Of a DNA stretch of 43,351 nt, positions 7,039 to 16,276 are shown piece after piece. The stretch covers positions 1-43,351 of the forward strand of contig JAGBZM010000022.1 of NCBI GenBank assembly GCA_017628235.1, written 5' to 3'. Position numbers and translations under genes: made by a program. Below the pieces are notes generated by a model that worked only from the letters and a program-made list of their open reading frames with translations, had not been told where the DNA came from and did no database searches. Numbering within the stretch: the stretch's first letter is position 1; each line of letters starts with the position of its first letter. The stretch comes from Lentisphaeria bacterium (GTDB lineage: Bacteria; Verrucomicrobiota; Lentisphaeria; Victivallales; Victivallaceae).

Positions 7039-9384
7039 ATGAGTTTAATAGATTGGTTGATCGTATTGATCCCGGTAACACTGGTTTACGCAGTGGGATT
7101 ATATTCACGCCGGTATGTCCGCAGTGTGGCGGATTTCCTGTCTGCCGGCCGCGTTTGCGGACGGTATGTCATCAACGTTGGGGATGTTGCCAATGCCTTG
7201 AGTATCATCGGTATTGTGGCGACACTGGAAATGAATTACAAAATCGGCTTCGCCATGAATTTCTGGACGTACATGATGCTGCCGATGGGAATGTTCATGG
7301 GACTGGTCGGATACTGCAACTACCGCTTCCGGGAAACCAAAGCGATGAGTCTCGGTCAGTTTCTGGAAATGCGCTACAGCCGCAGTTTCCGTATTTTTGC
7401 CGCCGCACTGCGGTCACTGGCAGAAGTCATTGCCAACTCGATCATGCCGGCGATTGCGGCGCGTTTCTTTATTTTCTTTCTTGACCTGCCCCGTTATATA
7501 GATATTTTCGGGTTCAAAATATCCACATTCATGCTGATCATGGCGATCTGCCTTTTCGTAGCCATATCCATCATCTGCATGGGCGGAACATTGTCGCTTA
7601 TCATCACCGACAGTTTACAGGGAATGATCCTTTATCCGATCATGGCAATTTTTGTAGTATATGTTCTTTACAAATTCGACTATTCCAATGAGGTGATCCC
7701 GGTAATGCTGGACCGGGTTCCCAAAGAGAGCTTCCTCAACCCCTTTGACACTTCGGAATTGCGCGACTTCAACATGTTCAGTCTGCTGATCCTGCCGATC
7801 CTCAACAAAGTTCTCAACTACGCCAGCTGGCTCGGTGCCGGTTACTCCACTGCCGCCAAGACGTCTCACGAAGCAAAAATGGCCGGTCTGCTCGGCACCT
7901 GGCGCGGTCAGCTCAACGCCATGCTCTACATCATTTTTGCCATTATGCTCATCACCTTGCTCAATCACAAGGATTTTGCCCCCGAAGCACATGAAGTGCG
8001 TACCCATCTGGCGGAAAAAATCAATGAAGAACCGTTGCTTGAGCTTTCCGGGGAAATGAAAACCCGCCTTGATAATGTCGTGGCGCAACAGAAACCTATT
8101 CTCCACAATATCGGAGTGGATAAGCCGTTGAGTTCCAAAGAAAACCTCGATACAGAATTTCTTGCCCCCATCCATCAGGAACTGCTTAAAGGCGATGCCA
8201 CCACCGCCGGAATGGACACCATTGACCGCGAAGCAGTGGGCAATGCCAAATTTCAGCAGTACCGGACCTATTTCCATCAGTTGAAACTTGCTTCGGCCAT
8301 GCGGGAAATGCTGCCGGTAGGTTTGCTGGGACTCTTTTTCCTGATGATGGTCATGGCGATGATCTCCACCGATGATACGCGTATTTACAGTGCTTCACTG
8401 ACCATTACGCAGGATGTGATCATGCCGCTGTGCAAAAAACCGCTGACCACCAAACAGCATGTCATGCTGCTGCGTCTGACCTCCATCGGCGTAGGTCTGG
8501 TCTTCTTCTTTGTGTCGATTTACATGGCGCAATTGAATTACATCAACCTGTTTGTCACTGTTGTCACCTCCATGTGGGTCGGCGGCTGCGGACCTGTGAT
8601 GATCTTCGGATTGTACAGCCGGATCGGTACGACAGCGGCGGCCTGGGCCAGTCTGCTTTCCGGTATGTTTCTATCTTTCGGCACCATTGCCATCGATCGC
8701 TGCTGGGCCTCGCACATCTATCCTTTCCTGCAGCGGCACGACATGGTGGAATCAGTCGGCAACATTCTGGAGAAGATCTCCGCCCCGCTGCCTTACATCT
8801 CCTGGGAGATGAATCCGCTGCGCTGCCCGATCAACTCTTATGAATTCTACTTTTTCACACTGATATTCACATTGCTGACCTATGTCATCGTCTCTTATGC
8901 CACCTGCCGCACCCCATTCAATCTCGACCGGATGCTGCATCGCGGCAAATACAATCTGGACGGGGAGAAAAAAGAATTTGAAAAACTCACATTCAAAAAT
9001 GTCTTCCGGAAAATGCTGGGCATCACCCCGGAATACACCAAAGGCGACAAATTTATCGCATGGGCGTTTTTCATATTCACTTTCATTTACCAATTCCTGT
9101 TCTCGTTTCTGATCGTCCTGATCTGGAACCAGTTTGATCCCTGGCCGGAATCATGGTGGAGCACCTACTTTTTCATTGTGAAACTGGTTGTTCCCGGTAC
9201 GATCGCATTTATCACCACCTTCTGGTTCGGTTACGGCGGCATCAAAGATTTGATCGATCTTTTCAAGTCTCTGGAACGCCGGGTGATCAACCATCTGGAC
9301 AACGGTTCAGTTTCAGGCAGCATGTCACTGGCTGACAAAGCGCAGCTTGAAGCGGTCGAACAGCAGGCCGCCGACAAAAAATAA
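7039..9384 (+). CDS. Sodium:solute symporter family (SSS) protein, enlarged
   Basis: A 781-residue polytopic membrane protein. The N-terminal half follows the SSS (LeuT-fold) pattern: SVADFLSAGR at about 29-38, where the first broken helix begins, then DVANALSIIGIVATLEMNYKIGF, and the GGTLSLIITDSLQGMILYP segment (182-200) typical of the family. The later core helix FLMMVMAMISTDDTRIYSASLTITQDV holds the position of the conserved sodium-site serine/threonines. Two features are unusual. About 110 hydrophilic residues (roughly 310-420) are inserted in a loop before that helix. The protein also extends far beyond the common 500-550 residues, with extra membrane helices near the C-terminus. An AGGGGG ribosome-binding site precedes the ATG. 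The substrate is unknown; sugars, sugar acids or small carboxylates are typical for the family. Confidence 0.85.
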   Translation: MSLIDWLIVLIPVTLVYAVGLYSRRYVRSVADFLSAGRVCGRYVINVGDVANALSIIGIVATLEMNYKIGFAMNFWTYMMLPMGMFMGLVGYCNYRFRETKAMSLGQFLEMRYSRSFRIFAAALRSLAEVIANSIMPAIAARFFIFFLDLPRYIDIFGFKISTFMLIMAICLFVAISIICMGGTLSLIITDSLQGMILYPIMAIFVVYVLYKFDYSNEVIPVMLDRVPKESFLNPFDTSELRDFNMFSLLILPILNKVLNYASWLGAGYSTAAKTSHEAKMAGLLGTWRGQLNAMLYIIFAIMLITLLNHKDFAPEAHEVRTHLAEKINEEPLLELSGEMKTRLDNVVAQQKPILHNIGVDKPLSSKENLDTEFLAPIHQELLKGDATTAGMDTIDREAVGNAKFQQYRTYFHQLKLASAMREMLPVGLLGLFFLMMVMAMISTDDTRIYSASLTITQDVIMPLCKKPLTTKQHVMLLRLTSIGVGLVFFFVSIYMAQLNYINLFVTVVTSMWVGGCGPVMIFGLYSRIGTTAAAWASLLSGMFLSFGTIAIDRCWASHIYPFLQRHDMVESVGNILEKISAPLPYISWEMNPLRCPINSYEFYFFTLIFTLLTYVIVSYATCRTPFNLDRMLHRGKYNLDGEKKEFEKLTFKNVFRKMLGITPEYTKGDKFIAWAFFIFTFIYQFLFSFLIVLIWNQFDPWPESWWSTYFFIVKLVVPGTIAFITTFWFGYGGIKDLIDLFKSLERRVINHLDNGSVSGSMSLADKAQLEAVEQQAADKK

Positions 9385-9402
9385 CAGTCGGTCAATATTT
9401 CT

Positions 9403-9443
9403 GCCGCCGGATTCAAAAACAATTGGATTCCGGCGGCATTTTT
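9403..9443 (+). terminator. Intrinsic terminator after the SSS symporter gene
   Basis: GCCGCCGGA at 9403-9411 pairs perfectly with TCCGGCGGC at 9429-9437, followed by A and five T's (9439-9443). It ends the symporter transcript 19 bases after its stop codon. The -35 of the next promoter starts two bases beyond the T-run. Confidence 0.88.
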
Positions 9444-9444
9444 C

Positions 9445-9473
9445 TTGATTTTTTCCTGAATCACCGCTATATT
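9445..9473 (+). promoter_or_regulatory. Sigma70-type promoter for the LctP-family permease
   Basis: TTGATT at 9445-9450 and TATATT at 9468-9473 are separated by 17 bases. The expected start of transcription is near 9480, about 40 bases before the permease ATG. It directly abuts the upstream terminator, so the permease seems to be its own transcription unit. Confidence 0.65.
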
Positions 9474-9519
9474 ATGCAAAATGTTGTGCTTTTAAAAGAA
9501 TTATTATCAGTAATTGAAT

Positions 9520-11127
9520 ATGTTCGTTTTTTCTGCCCTCTTACCGATCATCGCGGCCTTGATTTTGATGTGCAGATTCAAAGTGTCTCCGGGCAAAGCC
9601 ATGCCGCTGGCATGGCTGCTGGCAGCGGTATTTGCCGTATTCATCTGGAAAATCAGTTGGCAAACTGCTCTGGCCGCTTCGATACAGGGGGTATTCAAAT
9701 CGCTGGATATCATACTTATTATTTTCGGGGCGGTTCTGCTGCTCAATGTTTTGCGTCACACCGGAGCGATGGAGAGCATCAACCGGACATTTTCCAATAT
9801 CAGCAGTGACCGCCGGGTCCAATTGATTGTGATCGCCTGGCTTTTCAGCGGCTTTATCGAGGGGGCATCCGGTTTCGGAGCAGCTCCGGCTCTGGCGGCT
9901 CCGCTGCTGGCCGGACTGGGCTTCCCGCCGTTGATTGCGGTGGCAACTTCCCTGATCTGCAACACGCTGCCGGTACCATTCGGTGCAGTGGGTATCCCGA
10001 CGGTGACTGCCACCGCGACTCTCGCCGGTCAATTGGAGCGAAGCGGAATCTCCACAGAAACTTTTGCCGGAGAAATGGTGGATAAATTTACCCTTATTTC
10101 CGGCGTTTCCGGTCTGTTTCTGCCATTGACGGCAATTGTTTTCATGATCGTGGCCGGCGGCGGACGGAGAAAGCTGCGCTCGATCGTTGAAATCATTCCT
10201 CTGGCCCTGATTTCAGCGGCAGCTTATATTATTCCCTGGCGGTTGACGGCACTCTATCTCGGTCCGGAACTGCCATCTATGACCGGGGCGGTCATCGGCT
10301 TGCCGCTGATCCTGCTTTTGATCCGGTTCAGGATATTCATTCCCCGGTATGTCTGGGATTTTCCCGGCAGCAAACCGGCCGATCCGCAACCGCCTGCTGC
10401 CGCCCAGCCCTCCGGCAAACCGGCATTTCAAGCCTGGCTGCCGTATCTGGCAATGGCCTTGAGCCTGTTTATTTTGAAGATGCCCGGCAGTGTTTTCAAA
10501 AATTTACCGGGCATAAAAATATCACTTCCGGAAATACTCAATGTTCCCGGCAGCGATGCTTCATGGAATATTCTGAATAATCCCGGTCTGATGCCGATAA
10601 CCATAATCGCCGTAATCAGCGCACTCTGTTGGCGCGTGCCGGTGCAGGAACAATTCACGATCCTCAGAAAAACGGTAAAACAGATCAGTTTGTCGGCCAT
10701 TGCCATTGCCGCCAGTGTAGCCGTAGTTCAACTGATGGTCTTTTCGGCAGACAATCCGGCCGGAATCCCCGGCATGTTGGATTGCATTGCCATTGCTGCC
10801 GCAAAATTTTTCGGCAGAGCGTATCTGGCCGGAGCACCATTCATCGGGATACTCGGAACATTTTTCACCGGTTCGTGTACTGTTTCCAATATCCTTTTTG
10901 CCCCGCTGCAATACAATACCGCCGATATGCTGGGATTATCAACGACTCTGGTCATCGCCCTGCAGAATATCGGCGGCGGTTTGGGCAGCATGATCCGGAT
11001 CAGCGGAGTTATCGCCGCATGTGCGACCGTCAATGCTTCCGGCAAAGAGGGTAAAATCATCCTGCTGAATACCATTCCGGCGATAATCATGGGCATCATC
11101 ACCGTGATATGTGCATTAGTCCTGTGA
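9520..11127 (+). CDS. lctP: L-lactate permease family transporter (LctP/LldP)
   Basis: About 535 residues with many transmembrane segments. The signature [20 protein letters not shown] region (around residue 110-130), with the following [17 protein letters not shown], is characteristic of the LctP family. These are proton- or sodium-coupled carriers of L-lactate, and in some members D-lactate or glycolate. The C-terminal part repeats similar glycine-rich membrane motifs ([24 protein letters not shown], then [10 protein letters not shown]), as in the family's duplicated architecture. I chose ATG 9520; a TTG two codons earlier is the alternative, and no strong Shine-Dalgarno is visible. It lies at the end of the regulator/adaptor/symporter series but has its own promoter. 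In a rhamnose-fermenting cell it could handle lactate or a related acid; that is inference. It converges with the sugar isomerase gene 28 bases beyond its stop. Confidence 0.9.
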   Translation: MFVFSALLPIIAALILMCRFKVSPGKAMPLAWLLAAVFAVFIWKISWQTALAASIQGVFKSLDIILIIFGAVLLLNVLRHTGAMESINRTFSNISSDRRVQLIVIAWLFSGFIEGASGFGAAPALAAPLLAGLGFPPLIAVATSLICNTLPVPFGAVGIPTVTATATLAGQLERSGISTETFAGEMVDKFTLISGVSGLFLPLTAIVFMIVAGGGRRKLRSIVEIIPLALISAAAYIIPWRLTALYLGPELPSMTGAVIGLPLILLLIRFRIFIPRYVWDFPGSKPADPQPPAAAQPSGKPAFQAWLPYLAMALSLFILKMPGSVFKNLPGIKISLPEILNVPGSDASWNILNNPGLMPITIIAVISALCWRVPVQEQFTILRKTVKQISLSAIAIAASVAVVQLMVFSADNPAGIPGMLDCIAIAAAKFFGRAYLAGAPFIGILGTFFTGSCTVSNILFAPLQYNTADMLGLSTTLVIALQNIGGGLGSMIRISGVIAACATVNASGKEGKIILLNTIPAIIMGIITVICALVL

Positions 11128-11155
11128 ACCGGGACAGCGCATGACTGTTTTTTTA

Positions 11156-12025
11156 TTATCGACCGAAAATCTCAAAAAACTTATCGCAAACTTCCCTGAC
11201 GGCCGCATTGGCCATCACCAGACAAACTTCGCTCTGGATCACTTGCAGACGCGGAGCTTTTTCCAGTAATCCGGCAATATGGTTCCAATCGATATTGCCG
11301 CTGCCCAGATTGCGGTGCTGGTCATTTATTCCGTTATTGTCGTGTAAGTGACAGTTGACTACATGCGGCAGCATCTTTTCCAGAATGCGGTCATCCCATG
11401 CTGGCGTAACATCTCCCCATGCCTGAAAAGCATTGGATTCAGGATGGTTTCTGCCTTTATCCATCAAATTGGCATGACCGGCATCATAACAGAAACCGAG
11501 AGCATCGGTCGGAAAACATTTTTTGACCTCCAGCAGCCGTTCCGGGGTATTGGTCCGGTGCCAGATATTTTCGATACAGATCACGATCCCGAGTTCTTCG
11601 GCAAGCGGGAGCAACTCATCCAGCGATCTTTTGATAAAGTCCATCTGGGTATCGACAGAATATTCCGGATAGGCATTTTCATTGCCGGTATGAAATGCGA
11701 TGGTCTCAACTCCCATCGCGGCGACCATATAAAGCGTCAATTTGTGACGGGCGATCATCTCTCTCCGGGCTTCAGGAACGGGGCAGTTTATATCGACAAA
11801 TTTGCCGTACCCGGCATGAGCATCCATGAATTTCAGTCCTTCTGCCGCCATCTCCTCCTGAAGTTTGACGGCAAGCATCCGGTCTGGAAGCATCTTTTTC
11901 AGCAGAGAATCGGTCAATACCAGATTTTTTGCCCCGTTAACGGCAAATTCGTGCATCACATGCCGCCGGGTATTTTCATTGCTGTTACCAAATTCGTAAC
12001 CGAAAGAAACAGGAACCTTGCTCAT
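11156..12025 (-). CDS. Sugar phosphate isomerase/epimerase family (xylose isomerase-like TIM barrel)
   Basis: A 289-residue TIM-barrel protein. The metal-binding pattern of the D-tagatose 3-epimerase-like superfamily is visible along the strands: IVCIENIWHRTN (Glu), LGFCYDAGHANLM (Asp and His), VVNCHLHDNNGINDQH (His, Asp and His) and a final QSEV (Glu). GNIDWNHIAGLLE is also typical. Such enzymes isomerise or epimerise free or phosphorylated ketoses, or act on inositol and related compounds. It is the last gene of a minus-strand run with rhaA, folE and dtd, 22 bases after dtd. A role in sugar catabolism with rhaA is plausible but not shown. It meets the LctP-type gene tail to tail; only a weak four-base-pair hairpin before a T-run lies between them. 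Confidence 0.82.
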   Translation of the reverse strand: MSKVPVSFGYEFGNSNENTRRHVMHEFAVNGAKNLVLTDSLLKKMLPDRMLAVKLQEEMAAEGLKFMDAHAGYGKFVDINCPVPEARREMIARHKLTLYMVAAMGVETIAFHTGNENAYPEYSVDTQMDFIKRSLDELLPLAEELGIVICIENIWHRTNTPERLLEVKKCFPTDALGFCYDAGHANLMDKGRNHPESNAFQAWGDVTPAWDDRILEKMLPHVVNCHLHDNNGINDQHRNLGSGNIDWNHIAGLLEKAPRLQVIQSEVCLVMANAAVREVCDKFFEIFGR

Positions 12026-12047
12026 CTTTTCACCTTTTTACCTTTTT

Positions 12048-12515
12048 TCAAATCAAAGCGATCCGCCCGGAAGCATTACGGACAGCATCGAGCATGATCG
12101 TTACCGGCCCGTCATTGCAGAGCGAAACCTGCATATCTGCCCCGAATTTCCCACATGCCACCGGAACCGATCCGGCAGCAGCTGCTTTGAATTTTTCGTA
12201 AAGTTCATCCGCCAGCTCCGGCAGTGCCGCATTCCCGAAATAAGGCCGCCTGCCCTGAGTAGTATCGGCAAAAAGAGTAAATTGCGAAACGACAAGCATC
12301 TGACCGCCGATATCGATCAGTGAACGGTTCATCTTTCCGGCTTCATCTTCAAAAATACGCAACGTGGCACATCTCTCCGCCAGAAATGCGGCAATCTCTC
12401 CGTCATCTCCCGGAGCGACTCCCAGCAGCACCAGCAACCCCGCTCCGATCGAACCGGTCAATTCACCGTCGGCCACCACCGAAGCCTGCGAAACTCTCTG
12501 GATAAGAGCCCTCAT
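12048..12515 (-). CDS. dtd: D-aminoacyl-tRNA deacylase
   Basis: A 155-residue DTD-family enzyme that hydrolyses D-aminoacyl-tRNA (and Gly-tRNA-Ala) to keep D-amino acids out of proteins. It begins with the family's [13 protein letters not shown] and contains both active-site motifs: SQFTLFAD at 77-84 and NDGPVT at 134-139, where the conserved threonine is catalytic. GRRPYF between them is also typical. Length is near normal (about 145-150). Its start overlaps the folE stop by four bases, so the two are translationally coupled. Downstream is the TIM-barrel sugar isomerase. The combination of rhaA, folE and dtd in one run has no obvious metabolic logic and probably reflects a housekeeping operon. 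Confidence 0.95.
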   Translation of the reverse strand: MRALIQRVSQASVVADGELTGSIGAGLLVLLGVAPGDDGEIAAFLAERCATLRIFEDEAGKMNRSLIDIGGQMLVVSQFTLFADTTQGRRPYFGNAALPELADELYEKFKAAAAGSVPVACGKFGADMQVSLCNDGPVTIMLDAVRNASGRIALI

Positions 12516-13057
12516 CGTATCAACCGGGTAAATTCATTGCGGGTGGCAAGTTCACGCCGGAAACTGCCGAGCATGGAACTGGTGGTCATTACCGAATTCT
12601 GCTTCTCAACTCCGCGCATCTGCATACACAAATGCCGGGCATCCATGACCACTCCGACCCCCTCGGCTCCCAGAATATCCTGCAACGCATGAGCAATCTC
12701 TTTGGTCAGACGCTCCTGCACCTGCAATCTGCGGGCAAACATATCGACGATCCGGGCGATTTTACTGACTCCGATGATTTTGCCATCGGGGATATAACCG
12801 ACGTGACATTTTCCGAAAAATGGCAGCATATGATGTTCACACATGCTGAAAAATTCAATATCCCGCACGATGACCATATCATCAGATTCAGCCTCAAACA
12901 GCGCACCGTTGACCACTTCATCCAGATTCTGATGATAACCTCTGGTCAGGAAACGCAAACTGCGGTCGACCCGTTCCGGAGTTTTCAGCAAGCCTTCACG
13001 TTCCGGATCCTCGCCCAATTCGACGAGGATCTCCCGGATATTTTTCTGCATATCCAT
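12512..13057 (-). CDS. folE: GTP cyclohydrolase I
   Basis: A 181-residue enzyme making 7,8-dihydroneopterin triphosphate from GTP, the first step of tetrahydrofolate synthesis and, in many bacteria, of queuosine. The zinc site is intact: Cys73 and His76 in [15 protein letters not shown], and Cys144 in [34 protein letters not shown] is the conserved GTP/pterin region, and the C-terminal [13 protein letters not shown] is diagnostic of type IA. It lies 16 bases after rhaA and overlaps dtd by four bases. The folate enzyme FolK is encoded separately at 36025-36489. No riboswitch-like element was seen upstream because it sits inside a run of genes. Confidence 0.96.
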   Translation of the reverse strand: MDMQKNIREILVELGEDPEREGLLKTPERVDRSLRFLTRGYHQNLDEVVNGALFEAESDDMVIVRDIEFFSMCEHHMLPFFGKCHVGYIPDGKIIGVSKIARIVDMFARRLQVQERLTKEIAHALQDILGAEGVGVVMDARHLCMQMRGVEKQNSVMTTSSMLGSFRRELATRNEFTRLIR

Positions 13058-13073
13058 AAAGAACAGTTCCCAC

Positions 13074-14318
13074 TCAGCCGCGTTTGCTCAATACGGCATT
13101 TTCATATTTTTTGATCTGTTCCATAACCGCCATGCCGCAGGGAACGTTGTTACGGTCACAATACTCTTTCCAGATGGCTCCGAAGGGCATACTCTTGATC
13201 TCTTCAAGGAGCATCAACCGGGAAGCAAGATCACCGGAATTTTCCGCATCCGCCAGCAGTTTGGCCGGTTCAAGCAGAGCAAAGAGCAGAGCTTTGTACA
13301 TATTGCGCGCTCCGATGCTCCATGCCGCCAGACGGTTGATGGAAGCATCAAAGTAATCCAGACCGATGTGGACACGTTTTTCAAAATGGTGCCGGACGAT
13401 CTCAGAAGCGATAGCCTGCAATTCGCCATCCCAGCAAACCACATGGTCGCTGTCCCAGCGCACTCCGCGTGAAACATGCAGCAGAATATCATCCAGATAC
13501 AGCAGAGAACTGGAAATCTTATCCGAAATCACCTCCGTCGGATGGAAGTGACCGGCATCCAGACAGAGCAGTTTGCCCCGGCTGACCGCATATCCCATGT
13601 AAAATTCATGCGAACCGTAGGTGCAGCTCTCGGCACCGATACCGAAAAGTTTGCACTCCACCGCATCAAGGTTATATGCCGGATCGATCTTCTCGGCAAA
13701 AATGGCATCCAGAGAATCCATCAAACGCTGCCGGGGAGCCAGACGGTCAAACGGCGTATCTTTGGAACCGTCAGGAATCCAGATATTGGTCACACAGGTG
13801 TTATTCAATTCTTTACCGAAATCCGCCGCGATCTTGCGGCAGGCGATCGCATGCTCGATCCAGAATTTACGGACACCGGCATCAGCACTGGTCAAAGTAC
13901 CATTCACGGCCAGCGGGTGAGCAAAACAGGTGGGATTGAAGTCAAGACCGAGATTCTGCTCTTTGGCGAAATCCATCCAGTTGGCAAAATGGGCAGTGGT
14001 CAATTCATTGCGTTCCACCTTTTTGCCGTCAGTTTCGGCATAAATAGCGTGAAGATTGAGCCGTTTTTTACCGGGAATGAGTTTCAGCACTTCAGCGATA
14101 TCGGCACGCAGTTCCACCGCATTGCGCGCTCTGCCCGGATAATTACCGGTGACTGCCAGACCGCCATCCAGAGTTCCGGCATTTTCAAACCCGGCAACAT
14201 CATCACCCTGCCAGCAATGCAGACTCACCGGGATATCATCCAATCTGGCCATTGCGGCTTCCACATCGACTCCGATCGCAGCATAACGTTCTTTGGCAGC
14301 ATCAAAACATCCGGACAT
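13074..14318 (-). CDS. rhaA: L-rhamnose isomerase
   Basis: A 414-residue enzyme converting L-rhamnose to L-rhamnulose, close to the usual 419 residues. Family landmarks run along the barrel: [15 protein letters not shown] near the N-terminus, [22 protein letters not shown] in the middle, and the metal-binding stretch with [34 protein letters not shown] and RWDSDHVV. These carry the Glu, Asp and His ligands for two Mn2+/Co2+ ions. A strong AAGGAGGG stands seven bases before the ATG. It is the first gene of the rhaA-folE-dtd-isomerase run. No rhamnulokinase or rhamnulose-phosphate aldolase is adjacent, so the rest of the pathway is elsewhere. The GH106-like gene at 22712 could supply free rhamnose. 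Confidence 0.95.
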   Translation of the reverse strand: MSGCFDAAKERYAAIGVDVEAAMARLDDIPVSLHCWQGDDVAGFENAGTLDGGLAVTGNYPGRARNAVELRADIAEVLKLIPGKKRLNLHAIYAETDGKKVERNELTTAHFANWMDFAKEQNLGLDFNPTCFAHPLAVNGTLTSADAGVRKFWIEHAIACRKIAADFGKELNNTCVTNIWIPDGSKDTPFDRLAPRQRLMDSLDAIFAEKIDPAYNLDAVECKLFGIGAESCTYGSHEFYMGYAVSRGKLLCLDAGHFHPTEVISDKISSSLLYLDDILLHVSRGVRWDSDHVVCWDGELQAIASEIVRHHFEKRVHIGLDYFDASINRLAAWSIGARNMYKALLFALLEPAKLLADAENSGDLASRLMLLEEIKSMPFGAIWKEYCDRNNVPCGMAVMEQIKKYENAVLSKRG

Positions 14319-14414
14319 AAAACAACCCTCCTTGTACTATAAAAAACACGTTTGTATCTTTCTGTTTTCATCCACATCAGAGAATATAGCACCGCAAAAC
14401 AAATTTTGCACCTC

Positions 14415-14499
14415 ATTTTATCGTAAAATTATATTTTTTTTCAAAAAAAATCCATATTTTCCTCTTTCAAGATGACTGGAAACAGGATATATTATATCC
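14415..14499. promoter_or_regulatory. Cluster of three perfect dyads in the rhaA/hydF divergent region
   Basis: Three perfect inverted repeats lie within 85 bases: ATTTTA-TCG-TAAAAT (14415-14429), a 19-base palindrome of T8-C-A8 flanked by A and T (14433-14451), and GGATATA-T-TATATCC (14485-14499). The last one spans TATATT (14488-14493), a possible -10 for hydF without a good -35. They lie in the 208-base gap between divergent rhaA and hydF and could be operators for regulators of either gene. Being AT-rich, some may be chance. Confidence 0.4.
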
Positions 14500-14526
14500 G
14501 GAACATTTTTACTCGAAGGAAGTTTT

Positions 14527-15783
14527 ATGGAAAGCACACCGAAATCATTGCGGCTGCACCTGGCGGTCTGCGGCAGAATCAATGCCGGCAAGTCGACTCT
14601 TTTCAATCTGATCGCCGGTCAGGACAGTGCCATAACCTCTCCGGAACGGGGAACAACCACCGATGCGGTGGAAAAAGCTATGGAATTGCGGCCGCTCGGA
14701 GCAGTGCTGCTGCTGGATACCGCCGGGATCGATGATGATTCCGTCCTCGGTTCACAACGTATGGATAAGACGCGTTTGGCCATTGACCGGGCCGATGCCA
14801 TCCTGCTGGTCTCCGCCCCCGGAGTTTACGGGGAACCGGAAAAACTGATCGCCAGGATGGCCGGAGAACGGAAGATACCATTGATAAATGTTGTCAATAC
14901 CCCCTCTGGTTCTGCCGGTGAAAGCAGCTCTTGCGCAGCTGAAAACCGGGAAGATACTCCGGCCATCACCGTTTGTGCCGCTGACCGTTCCGCCCGGGAC
15001 CGCTTCCTGGATGCGCTGACCGGAGAACTGCTCAAGCTGCTGCCGGAATCCCGTCTCACTCCGCCCATGCTCAATGACCTTTTTCCGGAAAATTCTCTGG
15101 TCGTGCTGATGACCCCGGTCGATTCCCAGGCTCCGAAAGGACGGCTGATCCTGCCGGAAGTCATGGCGATCCGGGATATTCTGGACGGTCACAGTCAGGT
15201 AGTGGTCGCCAGAGAAGATGCCTTCCCGGAAATTTACCGCAAACTGGCAGTCACTCCGGCGTTGGCGGTCTGTGATTCGCAAGTGGTGGATAAGCTGATT
15301 GCCGCCACTCCGCCGGAAATACCGCAAACCACTTTTTCCATCCTGATGTCCAGACTCAAAGGCGATATCAATGAATTTGCTTCCGGCTGCGCCGCAATCG
15401 AAACCATCCGGGAAAATGATGAAATTCTCATCGCTGAGGGCTGTACCCACCATGCCGCCGATAACGATATCGGCAAAGTTCAGATCCCCCGGCTGCTGAA
15501 GAAAAAGTGCGGCGGCAAACTGCGCTTCACCTTTACCGCCGGGATGGATTATCCGGCTGACCTGGCCAAATACAAGCTTATCATCCACTGCGGAGCATGT
15601 ATGCTCAACCGCCGGACCATCCTCAACCGGCTGCAGCTCTCACGGCGCGCCGGTGTGCCGGTGTGCAATTACGGCATGTGCATCGCCGCCTGCCGGGGAG
15701 TTATCCGGCAAGTGCTTTCTCCGTTTCCGGATGCACTGAAAAAGTATGTTAACACGCTTGACAAACTATCGAACAGGATGTAA
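14527..15783 (+). CDS. hydF: [FeFe]-hydrogenase H-cluster maturation GTPase
   Basis: A 418-residue scaffold GTPase that carries the 2Fe precursor and loads it into HydA. The N-terminal Ras-like GTPase has the P-loop GRINAGKST at 16-24, a G2/G3 region with GTTTDAV and DTAGIDD, and a divergent NxxD-like segment. The middle dimerisation domain and the C-terminal cluster-binding domain follow. The C-terminal domain shows the HydF signature CxH at Cys306-His308 (EGCTHHAADND) and HCxxC at His354-Cys358 (HCGACMLNRR), the ligands of the [4Fe-4S] cluster. An AAGGAAG site lies just before the ATG. Its presence implies an [FeFe]-hydrogenase plus HydE and HydG elsewhere. The next three genes encode a flavin/Fe-S complex with no H-cluster subunit. 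Confidence 0.95.
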   Translation: MESTPKSLRLHLAVCGRINAGKSTLFNLIAGQDSAITSPERGTTTDAVEKAMELRPLGAVLLLDTAGIDDDSVLGSQRMDKTRLAIDRADAILLVSAPGVYGEPEKLIARMAGERKIPLINVVNTPSGSAGESSSCAAENREDTPAITVCAADRSARDRFLDALTGELLKLLPESRLTPPMLNDLFPENSLVVLMTPVDSQAPKGRLILPEVMAIRDILDGHSQVVVAREDAFPEIYRKLAVTPALAVCDSQVVDKLIAATPPEIPQTTFSILMSRLKGDINEFASGCAAIETIRENDEILIAEGCTHHAADNDIGKVQIPRLLKKKCGGKLRFTFTAGMDYPADLAKYKLIIHCGACMLNRRTILNRLQLSRRAGVPVCNYGMCIAACRGVIRQVLSPFPDALKKYVNTLDKLSNRM

Positions 15784-15786
15784 ATT
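15758..15786 (+). promoter_or_regulatory. Sigma70-type promoter overlapping the hydF stop
   Basis: A consensus TTGACA at 15758-15763 and TAAATT at 15781-15786 are exactly 17 bases apart. The first three bases of the -10 are the hydF stop codon. Predicted transcription starts near 15793, about 30 bases before the NuoE-like ATG. It would let the three-gene redox complex be expressed independently of hydF. Confidence 0.65.
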
Positions 15787-15823
15787 ATAGAGAGTACACA
15801 ACAAACATCAAAAGGTATATGAC

Positions 15824-16276
15824 ATGAAAAAAGAGTATGAATTTCTCCGGAGCATTCCCAATGATCCGGGCAATCTGATCAAGGGACTGCAGCTGCTGCA
15901 GTCTTCCTGCGGCTATATTTCAGTTGATGGTATCCGCGCAGCAGCAGAATATTTCGGCCGTCCGGAAGCAGATGTGGAAGGTGTGGTTTCGTTTTACGCC
16001 CAATTCAAACGGGTGAAACCCGGACGTTATCAGATATCAGTCTGCGACGGGACAGCCTGTCACCTCAAAGGTGCCCCGCTTATCCATGAATGGCTCCATC
16101 AGGAGTTGGGTCTCAAACCCGGCGAAACCGCTGAAGACGGAGTGTTTTCTCTGGAAACAGTTGCCTGTCTGGGCTGCTGCAGTCTGGCTCCGGTAATGAG
16201 TGTCAACGGCAAGGTTCATGGCAAGCTTGACCGCAAGACTATGATGAAAATTTTGAAGGAGTATGCCGCAAAATGA
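15824..16276 (+). CDS. NuoE/HydC-like [2Fe-2S] subunit of a flavin/Fe-S redox complex
   Basis: A 150-residue thioredoxin-like ferredoxin of the 24-kDa (NuoE) family. It has the N-terminal helical part (PGNLIKGLQLLQSSCGYIS) and a complete [2Fe-2S] site: Cys74 and Cys79 (VCDGTACHLKG), Cys115 and Cys119 (CLGCC). In HydABC-type and Stn-type complexes such a subunit passes electrons near the NuoF-like flavin subunit. It is the first of three tightly packed genes: its stop overlaps the next start by four bases (ATGA), and the third follows two bases later. It has a likely promoter at the end of hydF. The family assignment is firm; assignment to hydrogenase, transhydrogenase or dehydrogenase service depends on the partners. 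Confidence 0.9.
   Translation: MKKEYEFLRSIPNDPGNLIKGLQLLQSSCGYISVDGIRAAAEYFGRPEADVEGVVSFYAQFKRVKPGRYQISVCDGTACHLKGAPLIHEWLHQELGLKPGETAEDGVFSLETVACLGCCSLAPVMSVNGKVHGKLDRKTMMKILKEYAAK

Noticed and set aside
11128-11155. Terminator between the LctP-type permease and the TIM-barrel gene
   Set aside because: Only a four-base-pair ACAG/CTGT stem precedes the T-run, too weak to list as a terminator.
14336-14341. TATAGT as a -10 for rhaA on the minus strand
   Set aside because: Transcription would start almost on the Shine-Dalgarno sequence, and no -35 is found at proper distance.
13476-14342. A 288-codon plus-strand open frame opposite rhaA
   Set aside because: rhaA on the minus strand is full length with its metal-binding motifs, and the antisense frame shows no family features.
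14752-15588. A 278-codon minus-strand open frame opposite hydF
   Set aside because: hydF carries intact GTPase and cluster motifs on the plus strand. The antisense frame lacks a ribosome-binding site and has no recognisable domain.
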